A program made the translations under genes and the position numbers. A stretch of DNA of 64,000 nt from positions 400,371 through 464,370 of the forward strand of contig WSUB01000012.1 in NCBI GenBank assembly GCA_019633425.1. The letters are read 5' to 3'. Below the pieces are notes generated by a model. The model saw only the letters and a program-made list of their open reading frames with translations. It did no database searches and was not told the DNA's origin. Positions 23,845 through 34,978 of the stretch are shown in pieces. Positions within the stretch are counted from its first letter, which is position 1, and each line of letters starts with the position of its first letter. Source of the stretch: Tulasnella sp. 424 (lineage: Eukaryota > Basidiomycota > Agaricomycetes > Cantharellales > Tulasnellaceae).

Positions 23845-26800
23845 ATGCAGGAAATCCACTCCAGCTCAGGCGATGACGGTCTCACTACGCTCAGCAGTCT
23901 CCTTCCCAACCCCATCCATCTGGGTCAAATCGCTGATTTTTGGAAGCGGTACGACCATATCGCAGACAGTCATGATCGCAAGATGTCTAAACACCTCAAC
24001 GATAACCTTGATGTCCTGCTAATCTTTGTGAGCCTCTCCGTCATCCTCTGACTCAGACAAAAAGATCTCACGTAATTTGGGCGCAAAGGCCGGACTGTTT
24101 TCTGCAATTAACACAGCATTTATTTCTTTCACCATGCCCTCTCTCTCTCCCAATCCGTCTACAGACACAAACACACTGCTACGTCTCCTGATTTCAGGGG
24201 CTGACAACAACACTCTCGCCCACTCCACCCTTTCCCAACCATTCACACCGCAACCCATTTCCATAGCGATAAATTGTCTTCTCTACGCCAGCTTGTCGTG
24301 CAGTCTCCTCGCTGCCATGGGCGTAATGATGTGCAAAGAATGGCTACACAGCTTTGACCGAGCAGGGCAGACTGGTTCGATCGAGGATCAAGGACGGCTC
24401 CGTCAGCGCAAGTTCGACGGGGCACAACGATGGCAACTCGAAGCCATCATTGACTTCCTCCCTAACATCGTCCTTTTCTCCGTTACCCTCTTTTTCATCG
24501 GACTGGGAGTGTATCTGTTAACCGTGAACACCACGGTGGCAGCCATTGTGGGAGCATTTACAGGCTTTGGAGCAATCGTAACGTGGGTATCAATTCTTGC
24601 GAGCACAATCTTCCCACTTTGCCCGTACGAGACGGCCACGTCTCGAATCCTCAGAAGAGCAGCTCGCGTCCTAGCGGCGTGCTGGAGGCGAGCCCGGAAA
24701 ATGGTCCGTAGAGCCGCCGAAAACCAAACCGTGAAAACCATTTTGCAATTACCCTATATCGTATACAGTTTCAGCAGAGAGACTGTTCGAAGGGGGCTCC
24801 CTCGCACGGAATGCCAGGACGAGCTGCCATATCGGACCCGGCCCAACCGTCAACAGACCATGGACAGTACGTATCCAGAGAATGATGACGAAGAATATAA
24901 GAAGCATTATGAGCAGCAGGTGACAAACGCTCAAGCTGCCTTATGGTTGCTGGAGATGGCGCCCAGTCGGGAGGACCAGTTGATCGCCATCCAGTTTCTC
25001 TCGACGGCTCCAAGGGAGGCTTGCGCAGCCGTTATCATGAGCTCCGACCGGCGGCAACTTATTGTTTCGTTGACTTTGGAGGCGTTCGACATTTGGCGTA
25101 GTCAGCCGAATGAAAAGACCCAAGAGACGGCGGAGCACTTTGGAAGGGCATTGTGTCACGTGCTTCCCAACACTCGTGGACTTCCCGAGCATTGGAAGGA
25201 GCTAACCGCCCTCACGCAGGGCCCACGCCCCGCCTTCGGCAGGAGGTTCCTGAAGGAGCTCGACTCATTCGATCACACGTCAGAATTTCTCGACACGGTC
25301 GGCGAAGAGTATAGCCTTCAGTTGGCTCTTCTGCGGACTCTAATCCTCACGAAGGATATCCCGATCGACAGTTTCAGATGGACCAAGCTAAGGCNNNNNN
25401 NNNNNNNNNNNNNNNNNNNNNNNNNNNNNNNNNNNNNNNNNNNNNNNNNNNNNNNNNNNNNNNNNNNNNNNNNNNNNNNNNNNNNNNNNNNCCTTCAGTT
25501 GGCTCTTCTGCGGACTCTAATCCTCACGAAGGATATCCCGATCGACAGTTTCAGATGGACCAAGCTAAGGCTTCTAATAAAAACCAAGGACGATAATTCA
25601 CAGCTTTTAGGCCTCTGGTCTATTCTGATGTACAAAGGGTTCGGGCACGTTGATAAATCCCACCTTCGGCAATTTCCATTCGCCAGCTTTGCACTATCAA
25701 AGAAGCTAAGACGATCGCTTAAAAAGTAAGTATTGCGAGAGGTACTTTATCTACATGCCTATTCACTGATACTTGATGCATGAAGAGAGGTGACCGACAA
25801 TGACTTCCCACTCGCCTTGGCGTGCGGAGGACAGGCTCTGAAGTCTGTTGAACGCCAAGCGACGGCAGATAACAGGCCTGCAATGTTATTGGATGCCGTG
25901 GAGATCTTCAACTCCTGCATCCATCATACGACGAAACTCGCCGACGAAAACCGAGTCCCTCCTCAGTTCCAGGAGCTTGTCGCCGAGGCAATGACGGACA
26001 TGATGGCGTACTTCGAGGAATCGGCCTTCGTGGATCCCACAGAGCGCCATATGCTTGATTTCTTCATCTCCGCTCTTCAGCTTATCCAATCGGTATGCAA
26101 TGCTGGAGATAAACCTACCTTGGACGACTCCGCTTTCAAAGGGTTATGGTATACCCTTGATGCCGTCATTGTAGCCATCGAGTCTTCTACGGAGATTGAG
26201 CGAGGGTCTGCAGAGGAGCTTGTGCTTAAAACATTCGAATCCATCACGGAGTGGCTTCCTGCCAACTTCGGGATCCATAGCCCGATGGTTGGACTGGAGA
26301 ACCATCCTCAAGCGATTGCATGGATTGCAACGCGATTCCTCGATGAAATGAAGCAAACTGAAGGGAGAATCGTCCAACTCATGTACAGGAACAGGTTCCG
26401 TTGGTTCACACAAGCGTCGAGCGCTTTGCGAGCGGCATGGATAGACGCCGGGCTGAGCTCGCATTTGATCAACGGACTGAGACGGCCGGATGCATGGAAG
26501 AACACGGGCCAGGTCGTTCGAATCTTCGAGGACATTACGGAGATGTCACCAGAATGGTGCCGGAGACTCGTTGCCGACGGCTTCCTGGCCAGCATGGCCG
26601 ACGTCATCTTACATTTCGACCAACTCGAGCGTACCAGTGGTGCTACCGTTCCCAGGTGGAGCCATATTCAATGTCGACTCCTGAGAGTCCTCCTCTCCGT
26701 ATGGCGCCATTCCTCAGCTATTCCAAGCGTTAGGTGGCCGACGGAAAAGATGCTTCTTGTGGTAAATCGAACCAGTCCTGTAATCGAGCGGTTACTGGGG

Positions 26801-27073
26801 CAGGACGCTACGCAACTCGACCCGGGGGCCCAGGTCTCCCCGAACGTGATATTGGACAGAGAAGCCATTTCCGACATCCGTGACAAGCTTATCTCATTCT
26901 TCAATTGGATCGAGGAACAAGGTTCAACTCCGATCAGCCAGGACGCGCACCTAGCAATCCGGAGATTACATAGCCCCATATCCATACAAACGGACGAGGA
27001 CCCCTTTGCGGGCCGTCCCAGAGCCTCTCGGACGTGCTCCAGAGATAGTTATGTCGACAATAGTCTTTTGTAG
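23845..27073 (+). CDS. DUF6535 membrane protein, copy E (contains assembly gap)
   Basis: Exons 23845-24027, 24089-25725 and 25786-27073. The second exon contains 97 Ns (25395-25491) with an identical 80-bp sequence on both sides. If one repeat copy and the Ns are artefacts (177 bp, in frame), the protein is about 976 residues, like its paralogues. It groups with B and F (linker FSRETVRRGLPRTE). DUF6535 has FWKRYD and four membrane segments; the first residue of exon 2 is Ala instead of Ser (AGLFSAI). The tail SRDSYVDNSLL is intact. Function unknown. Confidence 0.83.
25315..25571. other. 97-N gap flanked by identical 80-bp repeats
   Basis: Bases 25315-25394 and 25492-25571 are the same 80 bp, starting CCTTCAGTTGGCTC and ending CCAAGCTAAGGC. 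They flank 97 Ns. This is the pattern left when two contig ends that overlap are joined with a gap instead of being merged. Confidence 0.9.
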
Positions 27074-28310
27074 CTAGGCCTGCCCATGTATGATACCCAA
27101 AATACCAACGACCTGTAGGGTGTTATCACGAAGAAAAGAGGTGTTTCTCTCAAGATCGCAAGATAAACCTCAAGACGATCCAGTCGCCCTTACTGTGTAA
27201 GTATCAGGCGATGTGTCCATCTGGGAATCGGTATCACGTGGTTGGATAGGCAGAGATCGAAAGATGAAACCGAACGAAGAGACCTTCCTCACTCAAATAA
27301 AAGCGCATCTCTTGGCTCTGTAGACCAGTAAAATACTTTTGAGGTACAAGGTGTCACGACAAATGTTAGGTCGCGTTCACGGCGGGTACGTCTCATCGGA
27401 GAAGCCCATTGTATCATACATGTATTAGGGCAAATGACTGGAGATATAGTATGACGTGGCAAACATTCGATAGAGTAGGGATACAAGAAAGTAAATGTTC
27501 GGGAATGACCCTTCGTGTGAAGGCTTTCCTTCATTCGTCAACCGGGAGGGTCAAGCCTCGCCGAAGCATCTCGTTGGCAATAGTATCCCTCTTAGGTTTG
27601 ATCGCCACATTGAGAGCGAGAATGCCTATAATCGCAGGCATCCCGAGGAATGTACCGGAAACGATCTCGGGGGAAGCGGTATCGCTTGGTTCCGTTCCAG
27701 AGGAGCGAACTACTCGACGTAGACGTCGGTACTCGTCTAGGAGTTGCTTGTCCGGCCAAGAGGAGAGTTGAGTGATGTCGAGAGGCATTGTATTGAGATT
27801 AGGTGGAATTGGAAGTAGAAGGTGTCTGTGATAGATGTGCAGCGGGTGGGATGAGCTGTGCTTTGAATCGTCGAGTGATCCGTAGCGGACGCGGATTTAT
27901 ACGCTCACTGGAGGGAGGTCGGGTTGAGGACCGTTTCCCTTTGAAACTTGAGTCTGACCGACTCAAGAGTCCCTTTTTGCATAGCGTTTCCGCGATTTTT
28001 TCCAGGACTTACTTCAGTTAGAAGTGGTCTTCAGCGAGGAGGGTCCGAAATGATCCGGAGGCAATTCCAAAGATCAAATGCAGCGACCTGCTGAAGCTGC
28101 ATGAAACACTTTTTTCACTGCCACTGACGTCAGATTGCTGTATCGAACGAGGCGATTGGGGGAAGTCGGCTCGGGATGCTGACACACTACAATCATAGCT
28201 CCACCGCGTAACGGAGGCAGTGGGGGACTTGCTGAGAGTCATCGTAAGGCTCATCACCAATGACGTATGAAGTAACATTATTGGGTGAGCCGAACCCAGT
28301 AGGATTAGCT
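27074..28310. repeat. E/F downstream block, copy 1
   Basis: The flank of copy E recurs after copy F at about 35078-36745. Shared landmarks are ACGACCTGTAGGGTGTTAT, GATCGAAAGATGAAACCGAA, a small minus-strand ORF and TCACTGCCACTGACGTCAG. The block has the Ca2+/cAMP-type palindrome TGACGTCA twice-related sites only by chance, as far as can be told. Apart from the small ORF no gene is seen. Confidence 0.75.
27531..27788 (-). CDS. Small hypothetical protein (85 residues)
   Basis: One uninterrupted ORF of 85 codons starts MPLDITQLSSWPDKQLLDEY, has a basic RRLRR stretch, one hydrophobic segment (GTFLGMPAIIGILALNVAI) and ends in GLTLPVDE. I do not recognise it. The duplicate at 35990-36247 keeps the frame without indels but has lost the ATG. 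About a dozen codon differences between the copies change the residue, so selection for protein is not obvious. It may be one exon of a longer gene or not coding. Confidence 0.35.
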   Translation of the reverse strand: MPLDITQLSSWPDKQLLDEYRRLRRVVRSSGTEPSDTASPEIVSGTFLGMPAIIGILALNVAIKPKRDTIANEMLRRGLTLPVDE

Positions 28311-28754
28311 TCATCGAGTTTGGCCCTTGGCACTCAGGAGTAAGAGTAAACTCTTAAATGTTTAAATGTAAACTAACGCTCAAAAGTATGTTTCTTTTTC
28401 CCGTGAAGAAGACTGTCATATTGAAGAGTGACTACCTTCAATCTGGAGTGTGCAGCTGGAGCATCCAGATTGCGAGTTCATGGTATCAGGAGAGGGGCTA
28501 CACCCCAGGAGCCCTCTCCGCCAAGACCTTATGCTTGGGGCTTTTCCCCCCACTGCTCGTTAGTGTCAAGCCTCAGCTCCCGACTCACGTAAAATCGCGT
28601 CAACAGATTTAGACTTCATTGTTTCTCGACAGGTTCTCACATAGGCTGGGAGAAATTTTGATGGTTTGCGGATGTGCTTGCGCTGCATTTGGTGGGAAAT
28701 GGGCGATGGTGCGGCAGATGATGGATAAAGCCAAATAGTGTAAATGCCCTCGAA
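28311..28754. other. Unassigned spacer
   Basis: I see no gene, known repeat or clear signal here. It joins the end of the E/F downstream block to a decayed MDN1 relic. Confidence 0.4.
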
Positions 28755-28984
28755 TAATCAAATGCCGAGGTCTACCAGGAGAGGGTTATATATTACGGCT
28801 AGGGGAGCAGTAAATGCTCCTGAGAGAGTCGGAAGTCTTGGTTGATGAGACCAGTGTCTGCAGTTTGAGTAAGGCTTAGAAGACAGAGATGAGGTAGGAT
28901 CGATTCATGAGAGTAAATGGTTGGCCTGCTTTGAGGGCTCGACGACAGGCAGGGACAAGAAGAGAAAAACGAGTTGGACCGGAG
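28755..28984 (-). pseudogene. MDN1 exon 1 relic of a gene-less unit
   Basis: GGTCTACCAGGAGAGGGTTA, GGAGCAGTAAATGCTCC, GAGAGAGTCGGAAG and GACGACAGGCAGGGACAAG follow MDN1 exon 1 and 5' UTR in order (about 5730-6045 in the real gene). The relic is cut at TTGGACCGGAG by an insertion of about 1.8 kb, after which the promoter block resumes. Confidence 0.65.
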
Positions 28985-30775
28985 AGAGAGAGATAGTCAA
29001 GCGGAACCAGCCTCTACTCTCACAAGACGGTCTCGATTTTATCACAACCAACTGCCTTAAGAGCGTTAACGCGTGGCCCGGCTTAAGGCCGGGACCCCTT
29101 AGGTACAAACATACGTAAGCACGTAGGGGTGGAAACAGAAGCTTTCGTAGCAAGAGGGGACTTGGGTCGCACGTCCCGTCCTTCGAGCACCTTGCTCCAA
29201 GGATATGCCGAATGCGGCACGATAAAGTTATTTCGATTCTCAATCTGATTTCTTATGTATCTAGTCGAGGACGAGCAATGGAACAGGATTCCGGGCATAT
29301 ATGAAGCTGCTGAACCGCACTGTACAAGGCCGTTATATTTCTCAAAGGTTAAGTGAGCGTCGTCGCTTTGGAAGGCACGGGTACGCAAACGCAGTGAAGA
29401 AGAGCCGGGAACCATCCTTTTATTGCTATCGAAAAAAAAAACCCCCCAACAAGAATGTCCCGAAACCGACTTTGAGGAAGCACCGTGCCAGAGAGAAGCT
29501 GTGCCCAACATTCAGTAGGCACGCAAGCGGAACTCTGTCGCAATTTGGCGACACAAGGCCTAGTGATTCAGGTTTAAAGTGGAGGGCTGGATGGGGTATA
29601 ATAGGAGCAACTTGAAGGAGCTTAGCTTGGAGAGAGTGGTGCTGCTAACCCGCCCACATATGTGCTTGTCAAGCTTGATCACAGCAAACCAAAATAGCTT
29701 CAAGGCCTCAATGACGGATAGAACCAATAGTGCAAAGCAGGCCCAAACAGCACTAGCCGATCGCGCCATTGCATACTTTCACCGATTGCTGAGAAGAAGG
29801 GAGGACATTGGGGCGAGTTATAGTCGACATCGGGCCAGTGCCGAGTAGGAGTATGGATTGGTTCAATGCATATGTAGCCTCGTCAATACGTTCGGGACGA
29901 GAAAGCAACAGGTTTCGGCGCGACTTTGACGATGTTCTGTTAACCAGGCCGGCTTGCGAGAGACTGACCGAGCAGCACAGTAGAATAGAGACACTCAACA
30001 ATAAGACACGGTGCAAGTAGAGTTTTTGTATTAGGATATAGAGAAGAGAAGAAATATAACGAGACTTGGACCGAGAGACGAGAGATGTTGGGGGTGTCGG
30101 GGGGTTCGGAAAAAGGGAAGCACCGACTAACTGCCGACGGGGGACGAGGACCCTGCACGCGGCACCGCGCACTGATTACATAAATATGTGTCTGAGAGAG
30201 ATGAGAGAGACCTTGACGGAGCAAGGTGATGGCGTGCCGGGGTGCTTCGAAGCCAGTGGCGGGGTAGAGCAGATGGGGTTGATGAGAGGGTAAAGGCATA
30301 CGGCATACGAATATCTTCGCAGCACAGGGAAAGGAGATGAGTGCGGGTGGCATTTGGGTTGCAATGCGGGCCGATAGTCCCCATGCAGGTAGGTGGTTGC
30401 TTGTGCTCTCTGGAGAGGCAGGGGCAACCGAAGTTGTCTTCGGGGGGTTTTGCACGCTCGGGCGCTGTTATGAATCATGCGTGATTAGTTTATGGAGGGG
30501 ATGGTTGTCTCCGTCCGCTCAACCGACCTTGGGCTACACTCTGGCGTTCTGGGGAAGGGGAGCAGGAGGGGATAATCTTTCTGGTTGTCACTTGGACGGG
30601 TCTTTCTCAAAGGTTGGTGGCCGAAACATGTCAAGCCGGGTTGGGGGATAGTCGTTCTGGGTGGTGTTCGAGTTAAGAGGTAGCACTCGCATTGGGAGAC
30701 GGGTTCCATGGCTGGCGTCACGTATGCCACGACTTGCATCGCGGCTGATAAGGTATTAGGGATTGGGAAGGGGAT
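28985..30775. mobile_element. Insertion of about 1.8 kb, possible LTR-element remnant
   Basis: The MDN1 5' region is continuous up to CGGAG (28980-28984) and resumes at CGGAG (30776-30780), so about 1791 bp look inserted with a possible 5-bp target duplication. On the minus strand, TGGTTAACAGAAC at 29936-29948 resembles a copia-type primer binding site. It follows a TA- and CT-rich stretch that could be an LTR (about 29950-30180). A perfect stem CCCGGC/GCCGGG lies near 29077. No reverse transcriptase or integrase is present and the ends are not TG...CA, so the class is a guess. Confidence 0.35.
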
Positions 30776-31017
30776 CGGAGTTTGAACGTACGAGTTTGAA
30801 AATCGCTGTTAGCGCCCATAAACCGCCAGAATTGGCATGCCGCTGCGCCGGCACAGAGGCTTGAAGGTGAAAACCAGCTGCCAACGAATGACCCACCACG
30901 CAAAGCCCACGCGGACTATGAGCCAGGAAGATTTAACCCTGGTTGGTTCACCTCATCACTGGTAAATCGCGCTTAGACAGGAGGCTTCCAATTGGTGGCG
31001 GAGAGACGACGTCGACG
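30776..31017 (+). promoter_or_regulatory. Orphan promoter copy of a lost DUF6535 unit
   Basis: It contains the duplicated block (TAGCGCCCATAAACCGCC at 30810-30827) and a stretch like the promoter of copy E (GGTTGGTTCACCTCATCACT; CGCTTAGACAGGAGGCTTCC). No DUF6535 gene follows; the sequence joins a different MDN1 fragment at about 31018. Confidence 0.55.
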
Positions 31018-31600
31018 CACCTGAATGTACCGGGCATGGTCGCTGAGGAGCAGTACGAGCTGAGGAGAGACTTGGAGTCTGGTGAAGTATCGGAGAGGTG
31101 GATCGTGACGACTTGTTTCGGGGGCAATGATGGCCAGGGGGAGAAGAACGCTTTCGAGGTGCTGGATGCGAAGGGGTTTCCTGGAGCTTTGAGGGGATGT
31201 AATGAGATTCGAGCCTCGACGGGAGAACTGGAAAGCCATGGGTTTCAAAGCTTGAAGTGAGCCCAGGGTTTCGACGAGTGGGCTTGAGAAAGTGGGCTCA
31301 GAAGCGGATCGCCAAAGGAGAACACCTTTTACATTCGCAACTGAGCGCCGGAATGAAAGCCGAAGTTTCCGAGGCCAGGTCGCCAGGAGCTCGGTGGCTT
31401 GACTTGCGGGGCTTGTAGGCTAGGCTGAAAGCCTAATGGTCCTGCTGAAAGCGATTGACGTGGGAGAAGGCTTGTATGGTTCTGATGCGGGGGAAAGGAT
31501 TGGGGTCAGAAAAATCGTACAGAACGAGCCGGGGCTGAAGACGAGCGGGATTTTGCGAGCGAACCCATAGCATTCTCGCATATAAACAGAGCTTGGATCA
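31018..31600 (-). pseudogene. MDN1 exon 2 / intron 1 relic, unit F
   Basis: Two segments of MDN1 that are absent from the other units are found here. Bases 31018-31345 match MDN1 about 4640-4980 (the AAA1 region; shared GAAGTATCGGAGAGGTGGAT and CCATGGGTTTCAAAGCTTGA). Bases 31405-31580 match about 5405-5595 (end of exon 2 and intron 1; shared GAAAGCCTAATGG and CCTGCTGAAAGCGATTG). Exon 1 itself is missing. Stops and indels show that it is dead. Confidence 0.82.
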
Positions 31601-32057
31601 GGTCTTGAACCATCGCGGTTAGGCGCCCATAAACTCACGGAATAGGCAAAGTGATGCTTCTAGATTGGCTGAGTGGCTTGATTCCCAAAGCCAGGATTAA
31701 TATTCTCTATGGAGACTTATGGGCGCTCGGAAGCCGTTTGGAGGCTTAGTGTGCTGAGACCATTCGGACTAAGTACGTGTTAGAGGGGCTTGTTGGGTTT
31801 AGCCCGGTTGCCAGTCGTTCGGTTCACGAGCGAAGCGGGCGCGCTTGGGCAGGATGCTCGAAGGAGCGGCTTGAGGAAAGTATGTCAGAGAGAACGCAAA
31901 ACACATGTTCAGGCGAGCTGTGGCATATATACATCCCAATCCTCGTACTTGCGATCACTCACCCCTCCAAGCCCCTTGGGTTTCTCCCCTCCCCGCCGTA
32001 TATTCGGGTCCCCAACTCTAGCCTCTGCATACGCGCCGCTTATCCTCAGAGAGTGAG
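31601..32057 (+). promoter_or_regulatory. Promoter copy for DUF6535 gene F
   Basis: It has the duplicated block AGGCGCCCATAAACTCACGG at 31621-31640 and a TATA-like CATATATAC at 31924-31932, 134 bp before the ATG. It is fused directly to the MDN1 intron 1 relic. Confidence 0.58.
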
Positions 32058-34978
32058 ATGCAGGACGCTTACTCCAGTGCAGATGGTGAGGGTTTCTACG
32101 CGTTTAACAACCTCCTTCTCCGCCGCACTCGCTCGGGCTTCGGGCAAATTGATTTTTGGAAGCGGTATCACGATCTTGCGGACAGTCATGATCGCAAGAT
32201 GTCTAAGCACCTCAGCGACAATCTCGATGTCCTTCTGATTTTTGTGAGTCTCTCCGCCGTTTCTCCGGTCTCTGCTAGGCCTTGCGGACTGACCGGAAGA
32301 TCACCTCCGGGCGAAATAGTCCGGACTGTTTTCGGCAATCAATACGGCTTTTATTTCATTTACCATGCCCGCTCTCTCTTCTAATCCATCTACAGAGACA
32401 AACGCTCTGTTAAGCCTCCTGATTTTGGGTGCTGACAACAAGACTCTCGCTCTCGACACCCTCTCGCAACCATTTACGCCCCAACCCATTTCCGTCGCAA
32501 TGAACTGCCTTCTGTACGCCAGCTTATCGTGCAGTCTACTGGCTTCCATGGGCGCGATGATGTGCAAAGAGTGGCTGCATAGCTTCGATCGAGGGCAGAT
32601 AGGTTCCATTCAGGATCAGGGATGGATCCGTCAGCGCAAGTTCCACGGGGCACAGCGATGGCACCTCGAAACCATCATCGACTTCCTCCCTAACGTTGTT
32701 CTTTTTTCCGTAACCCTCTTTTTTATAGGACTCGAGATTTTTCTCTTGACCGTCAACACTACGGTGGCAGTCATTGTAGCCGCATTTACCGGCTTCGGAG
32801 CAGTAGTTACATTGGCCTCCATTCTTGCCAGCACGGTCTTCCCACTCTGCCCGTACGAAACAGCAACATCTCGAGTCTTCAAAAAGGCAATTCGGGTGCT
32901 AGCAGCGTGCCGGACAAGAGAGCGGCGAATGGCTCGTAGAGCCTGGAGGAACAAAGTAATGAGGGCCATTTTGCAATTACCTTGGGTCGTATTGAGCTCT
33001 AGCAGAGAGACGATTAGAAAGAGGTTCTCTCCCACGGAGCCCCAAGATGAGCTACAAACCATCGATAGAACGGATCCAGAGAACGATGCCAAAGAATATG
33101 AGAAGGAAGTCACAACCTGTCAAGCTGCCTTAAGGCTGTTGGAAATGGCGCCCAATGAGGAAGACCGAATGGTGGCCATTCGTTTTGTCTTGACGGCTCC
33201 AAGGATGGCTCGCGCAGCCGTTGACATTAGCCCCGGCCAGCGGCAACTTGTCCTTTCGTTGACCTTGGACGCATTTGACGTCTGGCGCAGCCAGCCAAAT
33301 GAATGGACCCAAGAGACGGCCGAGAATTTCGGAAGGGCCTTGTGTCACGTGCTACCCCATTGTCGTGGAAGTCCAGAGCGTTGGAAGGAACTGACCGCCC
33401 TGACGCAAGATCCACGACCCACCTTCGGAAGGAGGTTCTTGCAGGAGCTCGAATCACTCGAGCACACGTCAGAATATCCCGATAAGATCCGTGAAGAGTA
33501 TATCCTTCAATTGGCGCTTCTGCGAACTCTACTCTTCACGAAGGATATCCCGATCGACAGCTTCAGATGGACACAGCTCAGAATTTTAAAAAAAACCAAG
33601 TACGACAATTCACAGCTCTTACGCCTCTGGTGTACCCTCATATGCGAAGGGTTTGGGCAATTTAAAGGATCCCGTAGTCAGCAATCTGGAACCAGCATCG
33701 CGCCGCCAAAGCGGCTAAGACAATCTACTCGAAGGTAAGTCTTGCGAGCGGTACTTAATCCATCCGCATATTTGACTAACACACTCTGCTTGAAGAGAGA
33801 CGACCGACGACGACTTCCCGCTCGCCTTGGCGTGCGGGGTACAGGCTCTAAAGTCTATCGAACGCCAAGCGACGGCAGATAACAAGTCTGCAATAGTATT
33901 GGATGCTGTGGAAATCTATAACTCCTGCATCCAACAAACGATCAAGCTCGCCGACGGAAACCGAGTCCTTCCCCAGTTCCGAGGGCGTGTTGCCAAGGCA
34001 ATGACGGATATGATGGCGTACTTCAAAGAAGCAGCCTTCCTGAATCCTACGGAGCGCCAGATGCTCGATTTCTTCACCTCCGCTCTTAAACTCCTCCAAT
34101 CGGTATGCAGTGCTGGGGTTAAACCTAGCCTGGACGATACCACTTTCGAGGGACTATGGTATACCCTTGATTCTGTCATTGCCGCCATGGAACCTTCCAC
34201 GGAAGTTAAGAGAGGATCTTCCGAGGACCTTGTGCTTAAAACAATCGAATTCATCACGGATTGGCTTCCTGCCAACCTCCCGATGGACAGCCCGATGGTT
34301 GGACTGGAAAATTATCCTCGAGTGATCGAATGGATTGCGGCGCGATTCCTCGATGAGACGAAGCAGACTGGAGGGAGACTCGTACAATTAATGTATAGGA
34401 ACAGGTTCCGCTGGTTCGCACAGGAGTCGAACGCTTTGCGAGCCGCGTGGATGAAGACCGAGCTGAGCTCGCATTTGATCAAAGGACTAAGACGACCGGA
34501 GGTATGGCAGAACCCAGACGAGCTCCCTTCCATCTTCGAGGACATAACGGAGAGGTCGCCAGAATGGTGCCGGAGACTCATCGCTGACGGCTTCCTGGTC
34601 ATCGTAGCCAACGTCATCGTTCATTTCAATCAACTCGAGAGTGGTACTACCGTTCCCAGGTGGTGCTATATTCAATGTCGACTTCTGAAAGCCCTCCTCT
34701 CCGTATGGCGGCATTGTTCGGCTATTCCAGGAATTAGATGGCCGATGGAAAAGATGCTCCTTGTAGTTAATCGAACCCTCCCTGTAGTTGAGCGGTTACT
34801 GGGGCAGGACGCTAGGCAACTCGATCCGGGGGCTCAGGTCCCCTCGAGCGTGAAGTTGGACAGAGAAGCCATTTCAAACATCCGCGACCAGCTTATCTCA
34901 TTCGTCAGCTGGATTGAGAACCACTCTTCAACTCCTATCAGTCAGGGACACGCACCTAGCAATCCGGAGATTACATAG
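32058..34978 (+). CDS. DUF6535 membrane protein, copy F (C-terminal frameshift)
   Basis: Exons 32058-32243, 32320-33734 and 33796-34978 give 927 residues. DUF6535 (FWKRYH, four membrane segments) and the FDVWRSQPNEWTQ core are open. It groups with B and E. One extra G in the GGG at 34945-34947 shifts the frame and ends the protein at SQGHAPSNPEIT. A second, compensating-size loss occurs near 35008-35012. The conserved tail (SRDSYVDN) survives out of frame at 35041-35077. About 37 residues are lost relative to copy E. It is probably an ageing paralogue, though a C-terminally altered protein could still be made. Confidence 0.8.

Noticed and set aside
28478..28500. TGGTATCAGG, and TGGTATCGAGG near 60670, as retrotransposon primer-binding sites.
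   Set aside because: No LTR ends, polypurine tract or gag/pol frames are found next to them; such short motifs occur by chance.
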